From assembly GCA_000818945.1 (NCBI GenBank), contig KN805376.1:627385-691384 (forward strand): a stretch of DNA of 64,000 nucleotides. Reading direction: 5' to 3'. This DNA comes from Schizochytrium sp. CCTCC M209059. Lineage: Eukaryota > Sar > Bigyra > Thraustochytrida > Thraustochytriidae. Both the position numbers and the translations under genes were made by a program. Position 1 is the first letter of the stretch. Each line of letters begins with the position of its first letter. Of the stretch, positions 28,172-37,385 are shown one piece after another. Under the pieces are notes generated by a model. It searched no databases, had not been told where the DNA came from, and saw nothing but the letters and a program-made list of their open reading frames with translations.

Positions 28172-29221
28172 TCATGACTGCTGCACTTCGTCAGAACTCT
28201 TGAATTTTTTCCAATTCCTACGCACATGCTTTTCGGCCTCCTCGAGGGTGTTGATGCCTCTCTTTCTCACAGTTTCCTTGACATGGAACTTTTCCCCTGT
28301 CCGACCGTGCTCCGGATACTTGGCCCAGGCCGCGAACCGATGAAAGACTACCGTGCCGGCCATGGTCACGTTCAGAGATTCCGTGGCATCGCCGTAATGA
28401 GGAATATAGACAAAACTGTCGCAGACCCTGCACTGCGACGGAGAAAGACCCATGCCTTCGTTTCCAAGGAAAAAGGCGGCATTTTTCTCTGCTGCAAAAG
28501 GCTCTTCCGCAACAGACTTGGCCTCGTCCTTGATCTCAATGCCGTAAATGTGGCAGTTGCGCTCGCGGACAAAAGAGACGGCTTCCTCCAGGCTGCTCAA
28601 GTAGCGTAGCGATACGCGATGCAGCGCGCCCTGCGCCCCAAAGTATTGCATGTTATTCCGCTGGCCCACAATAAGAATTTCCTTGACACCAAAGGCACCA
28701 GCAGACCGCATGAGCATCCCAATGTTTGATTTTTTTGCGACGTTATGCACAATCACGTAAAAGCGTGGGACGCCCGCCGCCTCGAGCGCTCCGCTTGCAC
28801 CTGACTCAGCCGTGGACTCCGCCTCATCTTCAACACCAAGTTTTCGCAAGAGGGACTCTGCAGCTGCTCGCACTTGCGCATTTGTAGGCTCCGCCGTGTC
28901 GTCCGCAGCCGTCTTGTTGGCGTCGCCGCCATCATTTGAGATCTCCTCTTTTGCCGCAGCGTCCGCCATTATGGTAGTCGTGTCTGGCGTGGTCAACGAC
29001 CTAAGAGCAAGATGCGTATGTGTCGTGGACGGTAGCAGCAGCTTTGTTCGTGGCCTCAAGGCTGGCCGCCCCAAGCTTTGTCTCGCGCGCAGACCTGAGG
29101 CAGGAAACGTAGCAAACGTCGCGCTAGCGCCTCCAGACGCCGCAGTTGCCGCCGCCGCTGTCGCCGCTACAAAGCCTCGCCGCCACGGGTCCAGCAGGCC
29201 CACCAGCCGTGCGCAGCGCAT
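28172..29221 (-). CDS. SPOUT-family (TrmH/SpoU) RNA 2'-O-methyltransferase (349 aa)
   Basis: Uses S-adenosylmethionine to methylate ribose 2'-OH in tRNA or rRNA. The SPOUT trefoil-knot motifs are clear: motif 1 HNVAKKSNIGMLMRSAGAFG, motif 2 FFLGNEGMGLS (G253-N-E-G-M-G258), and motif 3 ESLNVTMAGTVVFHRFA (S282-L-N-V). The first 80 residues are Arg/Ala/Ser/Thr-rich with almost no acidic residues, as in a mitochondrial or plastid targeting peptide. A second in-frame ATG (codon 85, MADAAAKEE) would give a form without it, so dual localisation is possible. The first ATG (29221) is used. Only 282 nt separate it from the divergent alpha/beta-hydrolase gene. The RNA target cannot be assigned. Confidence 0.9.
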   Translation of the reverse strand: MRCARLVGLLDPWRRGFVAATAAAATAASGGASATFATFPASGLRARQSLGRPALRPRTKLLLPSTTHTHLALRSLTTPDTTTIMADAAAKEEISNDGGDANKTAADDTAEPTNAQVRAAAESLLRKLGVEDEAESTAESGASGALEAAGVPRFYVIVHNVAKKSNIGMLMRSAGAFGVKEILIVGQRNNMQYFGAQGALHRVSLRYLSSLEEAVSFVRERNCHIYGIEIKDEAKSVAEEPFAAEKNAAFFLGNEGMGLSPSQCRVCDSFVYIPHYGDATESLNVTMAGTVVFHRFAAWAKYPEHGRTGEKFHVKETVRKRGINTLEEAEKHVRRNWKKFKSSDEVQQS

Positions 29222-29503
29222 CCACGCCTTTCGCTCGGGTTAATTGAGCGATGAGTTAATCGAAAGCTTAATCCCCGTTCTTCGAGTTGGCGCTCTGCGG
29301 ACCGTCGGCGAGCAGCGACCAGACGCACCACGAACCAACCGAAATTGCGTTGCGCCTAAAGTGCGTTGCGGAGATCGCTTTTGGCAGATATACGTAATAG
29401 CCTAGGCCTAGGCCTAGGCTCATTCATCATCATTCCGGGAAACAAACAAACGATCGATCACTCAGAAAAAGCAAACAGTGCGCGCACGGGGTCGGCGAGC
29501 GCG
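29222..29503. promoter_or_regulatory. 282-bp divergent promoter with TAGCCTAGGCCTAGGCCTAGGCT motif
   Basis: The interval between two divergent start codons. Positions 29398-29420 hold three overlapping CCTAGG palindromes. A similar run lies in the other divergent promoter at 21015-21034. A regulatory role is inferred from position and recurrence. Confidence 0.5.
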
Positions 29504-31060
29504 ATGGTCGCGGAGGAGCGCGCGGCGTTAGCGGCGGCGCAGGCGGCAGCTACGGCGGCGCAGGCAAGCCAAGACGCCGGCGCTGGAAACCAAGACCCCG
29601 CGTCGGCGGCCAAAGGTCTCTTCGACATGAACTTGGGTGCGACGACCCCGTCAGTGGCCTCGGTCGGAGCACTGGGGTCCTACGCGGCGTCGGCCGCATC
29701 CGCGCTCGCGATTGCTGGCTTGGGAAACTATTACGCGTGGCGGTTTGTCCTGGGATTCATCTTTCTCCCGTCCCAAGTGGTCTACATGGCGCGGCAAAAA
29801 GAACTTGAGGAAGCGCGCACAGCGTTTCTCAAAGAAGTTAAGCGCGCCTCGCGCGTGAGCATTCCCGTCGGCGATGAAAACGCGGGTATCAAGCTGGACG
29901 GAATTCTCTTGCGTCATCCGTCTCCCTCTTGCAGGAAATACTTTGTTCAGTTCAATGCAAATGGTGTATGCTACGAGGAAAAACTATCAATTGCCTGCGA
30001 CGTGCAGCAGACCTTCAAGGCCCCTTGTCACCTTTTGTTCGTGAATTATAGAGGTGTAGGCGCTAGCGAAGGCCGCACGTTGTGCGGCCTCGACCTTGTC
30101 AATGACGGCCGTGCCGTTCTCGAGTGGCTGCGACAGTCACAGGGGGCTTCCTTCTCGGACGTTTTGGTCCACGGTCACTCGATCGGAGGCGCCGTCGCTG
30201 TCATTGCAAGCGCCGCCGTCGCTCAGGAAGACAGAAAGAAAGCGCGAGTGCGAAATCAGGGCTCGAGCGCATCATCGACTGCGTCCACTGACTCAACTGC
30301 GGGAGGGGCCTCGGCCTCGGCCTCCGCGTCCGCCCCGCCGCAGCTACCCTTTGTCATTGCCGACCGGACATTCTCGACCCTTGGAAATGTTGTTTCTGAT
30401 AAATTGACCAACAAGGAGTTCGACTTGGCTCCCATTGGCGGAATCATGCTGATCGATCTTGCTGCAGTGGTCTTTTCGGTGGCCCGCGTCAGCCTAGGCT
30501 GGACACCTCCCAGTATTCCCGGCCTCGCTGCGCTCACGGCGCTGAGCATGTCGCTGTTCGCGGTCCGTACACTACAGGACTCGGTGTCTCCCACGTGGCC
30601 CTTTGACCGCTATTTGCGCACGGCCTCGACAAAGTACGCAAAGGCCGTCAAGTATGGTGTCCTTGGCGTGCGCACCTTTCTTTGCTCGACAGCGTTGCTT
30701 ATGTTCAGCAGCTTCTTTGGCCCCGCCTGGGAATACACAGTCTACCTTGCAATTTTCGGCGTTCTTCTGGCCCGACGCGGGTGGCTCAACGCCATTTCAC
30801 TGCGTCTTGTCCGCTTCTTGGGCTGGGATATGGATGTCACGCAGGCCTGGAATGCATTGCCACAGGATCGCAAGCTTCTTCTCGCTCATCCGCGCGATGG
30901 CATGATTCCCACCCATGTTTCTTTGCTCAAGTCTAACGACCCTTGTGACAAGGTCATTCTCACATCCTCCATTTCCGATCCGCACATGTACGATTTCTTT
31001 GTGGTGGCGTCGGAGCGTGGGCAGGTTCTCCAGGCTGCTAATCTCTTCTTCCACGACTAG
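29504..31060 (+). CDS. membrane-associated alpha/beta-hydrolase (518 aa)
   Basis: Start at ATG 29504, the first in the frame; an upstream extension begins only at TTG. The nucleophile elbow is G224-H-S226-I-G-G (HGHSIGGAVAV). A typical FVNYRGVGASEG strand-turn, which carries oxyanion-hole residues in the family, lies about 50 residues before it. A candidate catalytic His is in DPHMYDFF near the C-terminus. Hydrophobic segments occur before the domain (about residues 60-95) and after the elbow (LIDLAAVVFSVARV; VRTFLCSTALLMFSSFFG), so the protein is probably membrane-embedded. An Ala/Ser-rich insert (residues about 250-280) separates the elbow from the rest. Substrate (ester, lipid or peptide) is unknown. 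Confidence 0.78.
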   Translation: MVAEERAALAAAQAAATAAQASQDAGAGNQDPASAAKGLFDMNLGATTPSVASVGALGSYAASAASALAIAGLGNYYAWRFVLGFIFLPSQVVYMARQKELEEARTAFLKEVKRASRVSIPVGDENAGIKLDGILLRHPSPSCRKYFVQFNANGVCYEEKLSIACDVQQTFKAPCHLLFVNYRGVGASEGRTLCGLDLVNDGRAVLEWLRQSQGASFSDVLVHGHSIGGAVAVIASAAVAQEDRKKARVRNQGSSASSTASTDSTAGGASASASASAPPQLPFVIADRTFSTLGNVVSDKLTNKEFDLAPIGGIMLIDLAAVVFSVARVSLGWTPPSIPGLAALTALSMSLFAVRTLQDSVSPTWPFDRYLRTASTKYAKAVKYGVLGVRTFLCSTALLMFSSFFGPAWEYTVYLAIFGVLLARRGWLNAISLRLVRFLGWDMDVTQAWNALPQDRKLLLAHPRDGMIPTHVSLLKSNDPCDKVILTSSISDPHMYDFFVVASERGQVLQAANLFFHD

Positions 31061-31134
31061 AATAATTTTTTTTCTACTTGAATACAATTTGAGCTTTCTG
31101 ATGCACTTCCATTTCCTCATTTCTTTCTCCACAC

Positions 31135-32133
31135 TCAACGCGGTTGCACCTTTTGCGGTTTGCCCACCACAAACTTTGATGGTCGGTGAGACTTGGTGTA
31201 CGTGGTCGGAAGAACATCGTGCTCCTTTCTCTTCATAAACAATATAAAGCTGACAAGCGATGTCAGTACCTGAAAGATCGACAATGAATTGATGGCATCG
31301 AGCAAAGGCAAACATCGATCCAACAGATAGACCCTCATTTGATACACGCAGCCATGTGTAAAGTCGAAGTGAACGCACGAGCCTCCAGGAAGAAAAAAGG
31401 GACAGCCAGCCTCGTACATGGTGCCATTGGGCCATGCCACCTGATTGTTGCACTCCTCTGAGGCAAAGTACCAATATGGCTGCAGTCCGCACTGGTCTGG
31501 GGCATCCGACTCGCCTTGCAAAAACGAGGCGTTTACCCACGATTGTGTGCCTGACCCATACTCGCAAGCATATGGCGGGTCAAAGCCGCAACATCGTCCA
31601 GCCGTCTGAATGTCTTCCAAGGCAGACTTGGCAGACCGCGCGTCTTCGAGCTGCAGTTCCGTCTCGGCGAACAAGTCTCGCCACAAGAGACGCAAGCGTG
31701 TGCGTTTCTCGTCAATAAGAAAGTCTGCGCAGGTTTCATTGCGTCCGCGCGCAGCGCAAGCTTCCTGAAAAGAGGCATCGTAGTCATCGGTTGCCCAGCG
31801 GGCCGTAGCATTAACCAGAATGGCAATGAAGGCCATCGTCCCAAGCTGCGCGCCCATATACGTGAGCAAACAGAATTTATTATGCGTTCGTGCGCCAAAG
31901 CGTCCACACGTGCATGAGAACATCTGGCCAAGGCTAACAAAGATCACGAGACCTCCGGTTGTCGATGGCATCGCCCCAAGTCCTTTAGCAACGTAGCGGT
32001 CCATCGTCAAGACAATCCCCAAAATCAAAAGCACGAAGGACTCGAGAAATTGCATCGTCAACATCACGCGCAGCACATTTGTCAAAAACTTCTTCTCCAA
32101 ACATCCCGGGACATCTCCTGCCGACGTGGGCAT
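31135..32133 (-). CDS. tetraspanin-like four-pass membrane protein (332 aa)
   Basis: Start at ATG 32133; the frame extends upstream only from a GTG. Four hydrophobic segments are visible: FLESFVLLILGIVL, GGLVIFVSLGQMF, LGTMAFIAILV, and near the C-terminus IFQVLTSLVSFILFM. Between the third and fourth is a large loop with the tetraspanin CCG motif (C181-C182-G183), more Cys residues and NXS/T glycosylation sites (NASF, NGTM). This fits a plasma- or endomembrane tetraspanin that organises membrane partners. The short basic C-terminal tail is cytosolic. The CCG motif and topology support the family, but overall similarity outside them is not obvious. Confidence 0.75.
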   Translation of the reverse strand: MPTSAGDVPGCLEKKFLTNVLRVMLTMQFLESFVLLILGIVLTMDRYVAKGLGAMPSTTGGLVIFVSLGQMFSCTCGRFGARTHNKFCLLTYMGAQLGTMAFIAILVNATARWATDDYDASFQEACAARGRNETCADFLIDEKRTRLRLLWRDLFAETELQLEDARSAKSALEDIQTAGRCCGFDPPYACEYGSGTQSWVNASFLQGESDAPDQCGLQPYWYFASEECNNQVAWPNGTMYEAGCPFFLPGGSCVHFDFTHGCVYQMRVYLLDRCLPLLDAINSLSIFQVLTSLVSFILFMKRKEHDVLPTTYTKSHRPSKFVVGKPQKVQPR

Positions 32134-32878
32134 CTTGCCCCTCGCTCGACTCCGCGCCTTGGCCTGCGTACGCGGTCGTTTGGAGCTGCTCAAGGACGCC
32201 TCCCTCTCCCTTCCTCGCACCGCGCTTTCTTCGTTCGCAAGCCTCGCCGCGAAGGGGGCTGGGGACGAGATCGAGGGCTAAAAATGTAGCCGTTGTTTAT
32301 CGGAATTCCGGGACCTTTTTTCCCGGAATTTCACCATACCTCTACGCACCACACCCTCCCAGCTTCAGACTCGCAGTCTAGTCCCCCACTCTCGGCCACC
32401 CGGTGTGTACCGCGTTAATTACGCCAGCTATGGACGCTGCGCTGGAAATGTAGGGGGCACGTGGCGAGAGTCCCCGCACGCGCCAGCCCACCTCCTTTAT
32501 GCCCTAGCAGTAAATCTGCGCGTGCAAACCTCGATCGCCCTTCCTCGCACCGACGCACGCAGGCCTGTACGCACGCACGCTCGCACGCCGACGCAGCGAA
32601 GGAGCGAGAGCGCGCCCGAGGGCCTACCCGTGAACCCAAGATGCCTGTCGTACGTGAACGCCCGCGGAGACTTTGAAAGAAGAGAGGGGGGCAAAAGGAG
32701 GAGGGCAGATGACGATGGCCTGCAAGGACGCGCGCGCTTGATTGCTTATTTGCTTGCTTGCCTGCTTGCACACGACCACCTCGTCGCGGTCGTGAATGAG
32801 GTCGTGTCGTGGGTCTGCGCATGGAAGAGCGACAGGCCGGTACGAAGGTGTAGTGAAGGGAGGTTTGCGGGGCGGGGG
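32134..32878. other. intergenic region with hairpin
   Basis: The promoter side of the tetraspanin gene (-) and of the Cys-rich gene (+). The 10-bp inverted repeat AATTCCGGGA / TCCCGGAATT lies at 32304-32313 and 32321-32330. The frames in 32405-32878 have no recognisable protein-like features, except that one runs into the proposed first exon of the Cys-rich gene. Confidence 0.5.
32304..32330. promoter_or_regulatory. perfect 10-bp inverted repeat, 7-nt T-rich loop
   Basis: AATTCCGGGA, loop CCTTTTT, TCCCGGAATT. It lies 171 nt upstream of the tetraspanin ATG on the minus strand. It could be a protein-binding dyad or an RNA hairpin. The role is unknown. Confidence 0.6.
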
Positions 32879-33626
32879 ATGGAGAAAGAGAAGCTGTCGT
32901 TGTTTGCTGAGGTGCCCGGAAGCGCTGGCATGCCGTCGAGCGCGGAAAACAACAAAAACGAAAAGTCTGGCCAAGGTTACGCTTGCTTTTGTTCTTTCTT
33001 TTTTTGTAGTAGTAGTGAACTGACCAATTCTCGTTGATTTGCCAACAATGTTATATGATGTTGACAGTGCTGCGGAGGATGCTGCTACGTTGACTGCATT
33101 CCGGATTGCTGCGATCGTGGCTGCTGCGGCAAGTGCTTCGATGTCTGCTGCTGTACGTTTTCACTGTTTTATATTCGAGTTAATTAAACGTTGTCCATGC
33201 GGACAGCTCTCTCGTTCTCACATGACTCACGAAACATGCATGATCATTGTTGGCTGCACGACTTCGAATCACAGGCAAGACCGGCGAGTCCTCGAACTTC
33301 CGGTGGAACGACCCGAACAAGTGCTGTAAGTGCACACTATTTATTCTGACCAAGCCTTTGATGACGGAGAGCGAGTGAGATCTGACGAGCCTATTGTTGA
33401 TGTTTCTTTTATAGGCTGCGGGTGCTGCACCAAGCCGCAGTGCTGCAACTTTGACAACTGCCGCTACAAGTGGTGCATGTGCAAGTGCTGCAGCGGTAAC
33501 TGCATCTGCGACCCGTGCGCCCTCTGCTGCGGCGAGTACAAGGGCAACCTCGCCTTTGCCGAGGCCGAGTACAACACACAGGTGTCCAGCAAGGGTTCCC
33601 CCGAGGTCGCTGAGATGGAGCGTTAA
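32879..33626 (+). CDS. very Cys-rich small protein, about four exons (about 144 aa, tentative)
   Basis: Three exons in one Cys-rich frame are well supported: one ending at 33152 (donor GTACGT), 33275-33325 (CAG acceptor, donor GTAAGT) and 33415-33626 (ATAG acceptor, stop TAA). Both introns split a Cys codon as T|GC. They encode runs such as CCYVDCIPDCCDRGCCGKC and CCCGCCTKPQCC, with about 28 Cys in all, then a Cys-free acidic tail ending EVAEMER. The 5' part is uncertain. My model starts at ATG 32879 (MEKEKLSLFAEV...), splices at 32975/33078 in phase 1 and gives 144 aa. A more natural acceptor (GACAG before 33068) would need a phase-0 first exon. The function is unknown. The CC pairs suggest metal binding or dense disulphides or palmitoylation. 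It does not match the metallothionein pattern clearly. Confidence 0.6.
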
Positions 33627-33767
33627 GCTCAGTTTGATTAGGTTTTCTCAACCAATGCATGCGATCTGTCTTTGATCCTTCAGTCAGGTCTGTCTGGGTA
33701 GCATACCAAGGGCTTGAGATTTCCATTCATCCATTCTTCTCTCTGTGTTATCGTCCAATTTACATTT

Positions 33768-33940
33768 CCCTCGCACGTAATACAAATCAAGCGACGGATC
33801 TTTCCATCGCAAATTGAATAACAATCGCAATCAATCAAATGTCATCATCTTCATTTCCATCGCACGTGATACAAAATAAGCGACAGATTTTTCCATCCCA
33901 AATTGAGTAACAATCACAATCAATCAAATGTCATCATCTT
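33768..33940. repeat. two-copy imperfect direct repeat
   Basis: Two adjacent copies share TCGCACGTAATACAAATCAAGCG-like, TTTCCATC, CAAATTGARTAACAATC and CAATCAATCAAATGTCATCATCTTC blocks in the same order. It is a local duplication in 3' flanking DNA. Confidence 0.75.
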
Positions 33941-33982
33941 CAAAGTATATGTGAAAACGTTTTTCAAGAATTCAATAGACAG

Positions 33983-34012
33983 ACGCACGCACGCACGCAC
34001 GCACGCACGCAC
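33983..34012. repeat. ACGC tetranucleotide tract
   Basis: An ACGC/GCAC microsatellite of about seven units, followed by diverged CACG-type sequence up to about 34030. Confidence 0.9.
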
Positions 34013-34072
34013 ACAAGCACGCAAGCGAGCGTCAGGCTCCTCGCGTGTGTGTTTGTGTGTTTGTGACGACGC

Positions 34073-35368
34073 TCAGCGCATACCTCCAGAATGAGCGCCA
34101 CCTGGGCTGCTCAGAGGACCGGTCTGATAGCGATATCGAGAGTGCGACCGAGCAAGCTCACCCCGCGCGGGCCGCTGCAAACGCTGTTTCTTGAGAGCAA
34201 GCGAAGATGACTTGTTTGCACCTCCTGCACTCGACGCCAGCGCAGATGTTGACGCACGTCTGCTCAAGCCTGCTACTGACGCTGCTGTAGTCCTTCGTTG
34301 CTCCTCGTAGCGGTCCTGACCAAACTGCTGTCCGCTCGAAGTAGAGGCTTCTCCATTCCGCGCCCCATCATGGTCTTGCTCAGGCTCTAAGCCAGAATCC
34401 GAGTCCGAATCAGAGTCTGAATCGGACTCCGAGTCGATGCCAACCTTAGGTCTCGATTCCTCGTCGTCAGAATCCGCCATGGGAGCAAGGTCGCAGATCT
34501 TTTCCTCGCTTACAGATGAAGTACTGGCGGCATTGCTGACCGAGAAAGACCCTGAAGAAGGAATCGAGGACAACGCAGCGACGTCCTCGCCGTCGCTCAT
34601 CTCCACGTCTTGGTCTTCGCGTTTCTCCTCACTGTCCTCGACTTTTTTCTCTTCTGCGTCATCGGCCTTTTCCTCGTCCATCTTAGCCTCTGCAATGGTC
34701 TTGTCCTCTGCATCGTCCTGATCATCGTCGTCACTGTTGCTATCATCATCATCAAATACGCTTGGTTTCGACGCAGGCGGCGTTGGCATTGCGCTCATGC
34801 GCTCCATGCGCCGGATCGCTTCCAGCCTGGGCATGATGCCTGCAAGATCGAGATCGGGACGCTCTGTATACAGGTCAACCTTCTCGTGCAGCGTGAGGCG
34901 CCGGGGCGGGCCCGAAAGACCGCCCATCCTGCGCAAACGACGATTTACATAGGGGGAAAACGATTGCGTCGACGCCTGAATAGATCCAGCTTGCTGCTGA
35001 GCATGTTTGCGCGCATTGTACGCTTCGTCCACGGCCTGGGCCCACTGAAGTCGGCGTTCGCTGCCGTCTGGTTTGGTCCGCTTTTGCGAGGAGGATCCAT
35101 TGCCAAGTCGGAGCGGGAACGATTTACTAAGACGGCCCGTTAGTGCCGCGCTGCGCGGCGGTCTACATTCGCTCGTAGGTACCAACACACTCTCGCACTT
35201 GCTCTTCCAGTCGCCTGTCGCGACGATGGTCTTGCCGTCTTTGGCACTTGAAGAACCTACGCTACCAAAGATGCCATGATTTCCCGCGCTCTCCCCGTTG
35301 CCGCCTTTGCGAAAGGCAGCGTTCACCGTACTGATAAGACGCATTTCGCTCGAAGATGATTCGCTCAT
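34073..35368 (-). CDS. uncharacterised acidic, Ser/Asp-rich disordered protein (431 aa)
   Basis: Start at the first ATG (35368), beginning MSESSSSEMRLISTV; the upstream open frame is a CA-repeat translation without ATG. The middle has a short conserved-looking segment (RRLQWAQAVDEAYNARKHA; LTLHEKVDLYTERPDLDL). Then come strongly acidic tracts (DDDDSNSDDDDQDDAEDK) and an SDSDSDSDSD run, with a basic Ser/Arg-rich C-terminus. There is no catalytic domain. Alternating Ser-Asp is typical of CK2 targets, so phosphorylation is a reasonable inference. The function is unknown. It could be a nuclear or chromatin-associated factor, by composition only. Confidence 0.65.
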   Translation of the reverse strand: MSESSSSEMRLISTVNAAFRKGGNGESAGNHGIFGSVGSSSAKDGKTIVATGDWKSKCESVLVPTSECRPPRSAALTGRLSKSFPLRLGNGSSSQKRTKPDGSERRLQWAQAVDEAYNARKHAQQQAGSIQASTQSFSPYVNRRLRRMGGLSGPPRRLTLHEKVDLYTERPDLDLAGIMPRLEAIRRMERMSAMPTPPASKPSVFDDDDSNSDDDDQDDAEDKTIAEAKMDEEKADDAEEKKVEDSEEKREDQDVEMSDGEDVAALSSIPSSGSFSVSNAASTSSVSEEKICDLAPMADSDDEESRPKVGIDSESDSDSDSDSDSGLEPEQDHDGARNGEASTSSGQQFGQDRYEEQRRTTAASVAGLSRRASTSALASSAGGANKSSSLALKKQRLQRPARGELARSHSRYRYQTGPLSSPGGAHSGGMR

Positions 35369-37385
35369 TGTATTGTTGATCTTGCTCGCTGACTCGCTGG
35401 CTCGCTCGCACACGCGGAAATACGTCAGATTAATCGAACGATATTGGAATACACGCCCGCACACACACACACACACACACAAGTGTCTTTTTTTCCGTCT
35501 TCACTTGACTGTCAACGGGTCACCCTGCGCTCGGCTTGTCGTGCACGCACGCACACCCGCGCGCACACACGCACGCACGTATGCACGCGTACAGGATTCC
35601 CTCGCTGGTATGCTCGGTCCACTTTGCGCGTGGCTGCTGACTGACTTGCTTGCTCGCTGCTCTTGCTCGTTCTCCTCCAGCGTGCAAGGTCGATCCTCAG
35701 ATCGCACCTTGCCACTGCCCGTGCCCTCGCGCGAGATCGATTTATGTTTGGTCGCAATTTTCGATTGAAAAAAGAATGGAGTCCCTCCTTCTATGTGCCA
35801 GAATTAGCGACGACGAGATCGCCGGCCTAGGTCTCGACGATTACCGACTCTCTTGACTAAGCGCCCGCCACCACGCTTCGCTGAAGCGAGTTCGCGCCCG
35901 ATTTTCCAAGCCTGACTTCCTGTTTGCCTGCCCTGCCGACCGCGACCTTCGAGCAAAGAGCTCCACTCAACGCATGCATGCATGCGAGAGCGCGCATGCC
36001 TCCATAGCGCACACCGTTTTCGTCCCCTCCCACCGCCTCTGCGGATAAAAACTATCCGGTGACAGAACTTCGGCGCAAATCGGCGCCGAATGTCTCCCAA
36101 AGAAAGACCTTCCTTTTCCGGCGCCTTAAAGCGCCAAACTGACGCTTACCCTCGTTTCTTTGACAATGTCCACGTCGCGGTGGTGTTTTTAGACCGTTTT
36201 ATGGGTGCCGAAGAAGAGACCTAAACGGCTACTCGGCCCGGCCCGCGCGGACGGCGCAAGTGGAATGTAGAAAAGATTGACTTGCAAGGGCTGCAAGGCC
36301 GACCGGGCAGGCCGGCCGCCAAGTCCGAGTCCGAGTCAGACTTCGCAGCAAAATCCAAAAGAAAAAGAATGAAAAAAGCACCTTGAACTCTTTTTCCTTT
36401 TCTAATTTTTTTTTCTCAAGGCTTCTTCTTCTTCGTTATGTTCATGTTCATTTTCATCTTCTTCATCTTCTTCATCTTCTTCGAATTCTACAGTTTCCTC
36501 ATCCTTTTGCCTCGATGTTTGCTTTCTCGTGCTGGTTCCTCTTCTTGGTGCCCTGCCATGGTTGTACTACGTTTATATCCTTGTTTGGGTTGATTGAAGT
36601 TCAAGTTGAAGTTCATCTTGGCTTCTCTTGTTCCTTTCTTTCTTTTTTTGTTTCTTTCTTTGTTTCTTTCTCTGCTTCTTTTTTTCTTTCTTACTTCGTC
36701 GGGCGCCGCTTTCTCTCCAAAACCAACTGCCGGCCGAAAGAAAGGGCCGCGTCCCGACGCACGCGAAGACCGCCCCGCACGGAGCGCGCGCGCACGCCTA
36801 AAAGGCACGCACGGAACCTCGAGGATCGAGCGGCTCTGCCCCGCGCGGCCGGAGCGAGCTCGCTCGTCAGGGCCTTGCAAAGCTCGCTCGGATCGGGCTC
36901 GATCTCGACCGGAGCTGAGCTGGAGGGAGCCCAAGAGCTTCGCTCACTCCTCGCTCTCTCACTCCTCTTGCCCCTCGCGCGCGCTTCTTTGGCGCAAGAC
37001 GCGGTCTCAGCAAGGCTCGAGCACGCAGTCGCTCGTGCTGCCCCAGCCAAAGAGTGCTCGGAGCGGTGGTGAAAAGAAGAAGCAGATTGAAAAAAGATAC
37101 AACAGCCCCCGACGCGGGTGTCACGCAACGACGACGACTCTCCGAGCGTGCAGTGCGCGAGGAAAGCCCGTCTGAGCTGATTCTGGTCTCCTGAGCGTGG
37201 ATGCAGGTCCCGCGCGCCGTCAAGGTTCTTGCTCTCGAGATCTGAACGCGGTTGTTCGGTCCTTTGCCGGCGTCGCACGTAGCATTGCCATCCTCTTTTT
37301 TGGCAATTCCAAGCTCTACAACGCGACGAACGATTAGGCAAGGAAAAAGGTTCGTTGCTCCTCGATCGTCTGACAGTCATTAAAG
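35369..37385. other. 2-kb divergent intergenic region
   Basis: The shared upstream DNA of the acidic protein (-) and the cold-shock-domain gene (+). It contains a CA microsatellite (35460-35481), a CACG-rich stretch (about 35540-35590), an ATGCATGCATGC run (about 35972), GGCGCC dyads (36069-36090 and about 36120-36135) and long pyrimidine tracts (36400-36700). The pyrimidine-tract frames (Phe/Ser-rich) start at TTG and are not called. No gene is supported. Confidence 0.55.
35460..35481. repeat. CA dinucleotide microsatellite
   Basis: Eleven CA units, about 90 nt upstream of the acidic protein's ATG on the opposite strand. Confidence 0.95.

Larger units (their letters stand above)
33627..34072. 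other. intergenic region between convergent genes
   Basis: AT-richer 3' flanks of the Cys-rich gene and the acidic protein. An imperfect direct repeat of about 60-70 nt (around 33768-33835 and 33857-33935: CATCGCACGTRATACAAA...AGCGACRGAT...AATCAATCAAATGTCATCATCTTC) is visible. A CACG tract lies at 33983-34012. No gene is seen. Confidence 0.6.

Noticed and set aside
32405..33037. 210-codon frame taken as a whole gene
   Set aside because: Only its last part (from ATG 32879) looks protein-like and fits as the first exon of the Cys-rich gene. The rest is Arg-rich leader starting at a non-ATG codon.
33039..33329. 96-codon frame MLYDVDSAAEDAATL...
   Set aside because: It is a shifted reading of the Cys-rich exons and runs through two introns. 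The Cys frame joins three exons coherently and this one does not.
36383..37175. Phe/Ser- and Arg-rich frames in the 36.4-37.2-kb pyrimidine tract
   Set aside because: TTG start or low-complexity translation of CTT/TTC runs, no domain. Treated as promoter/UTR of the cold-shock gene.
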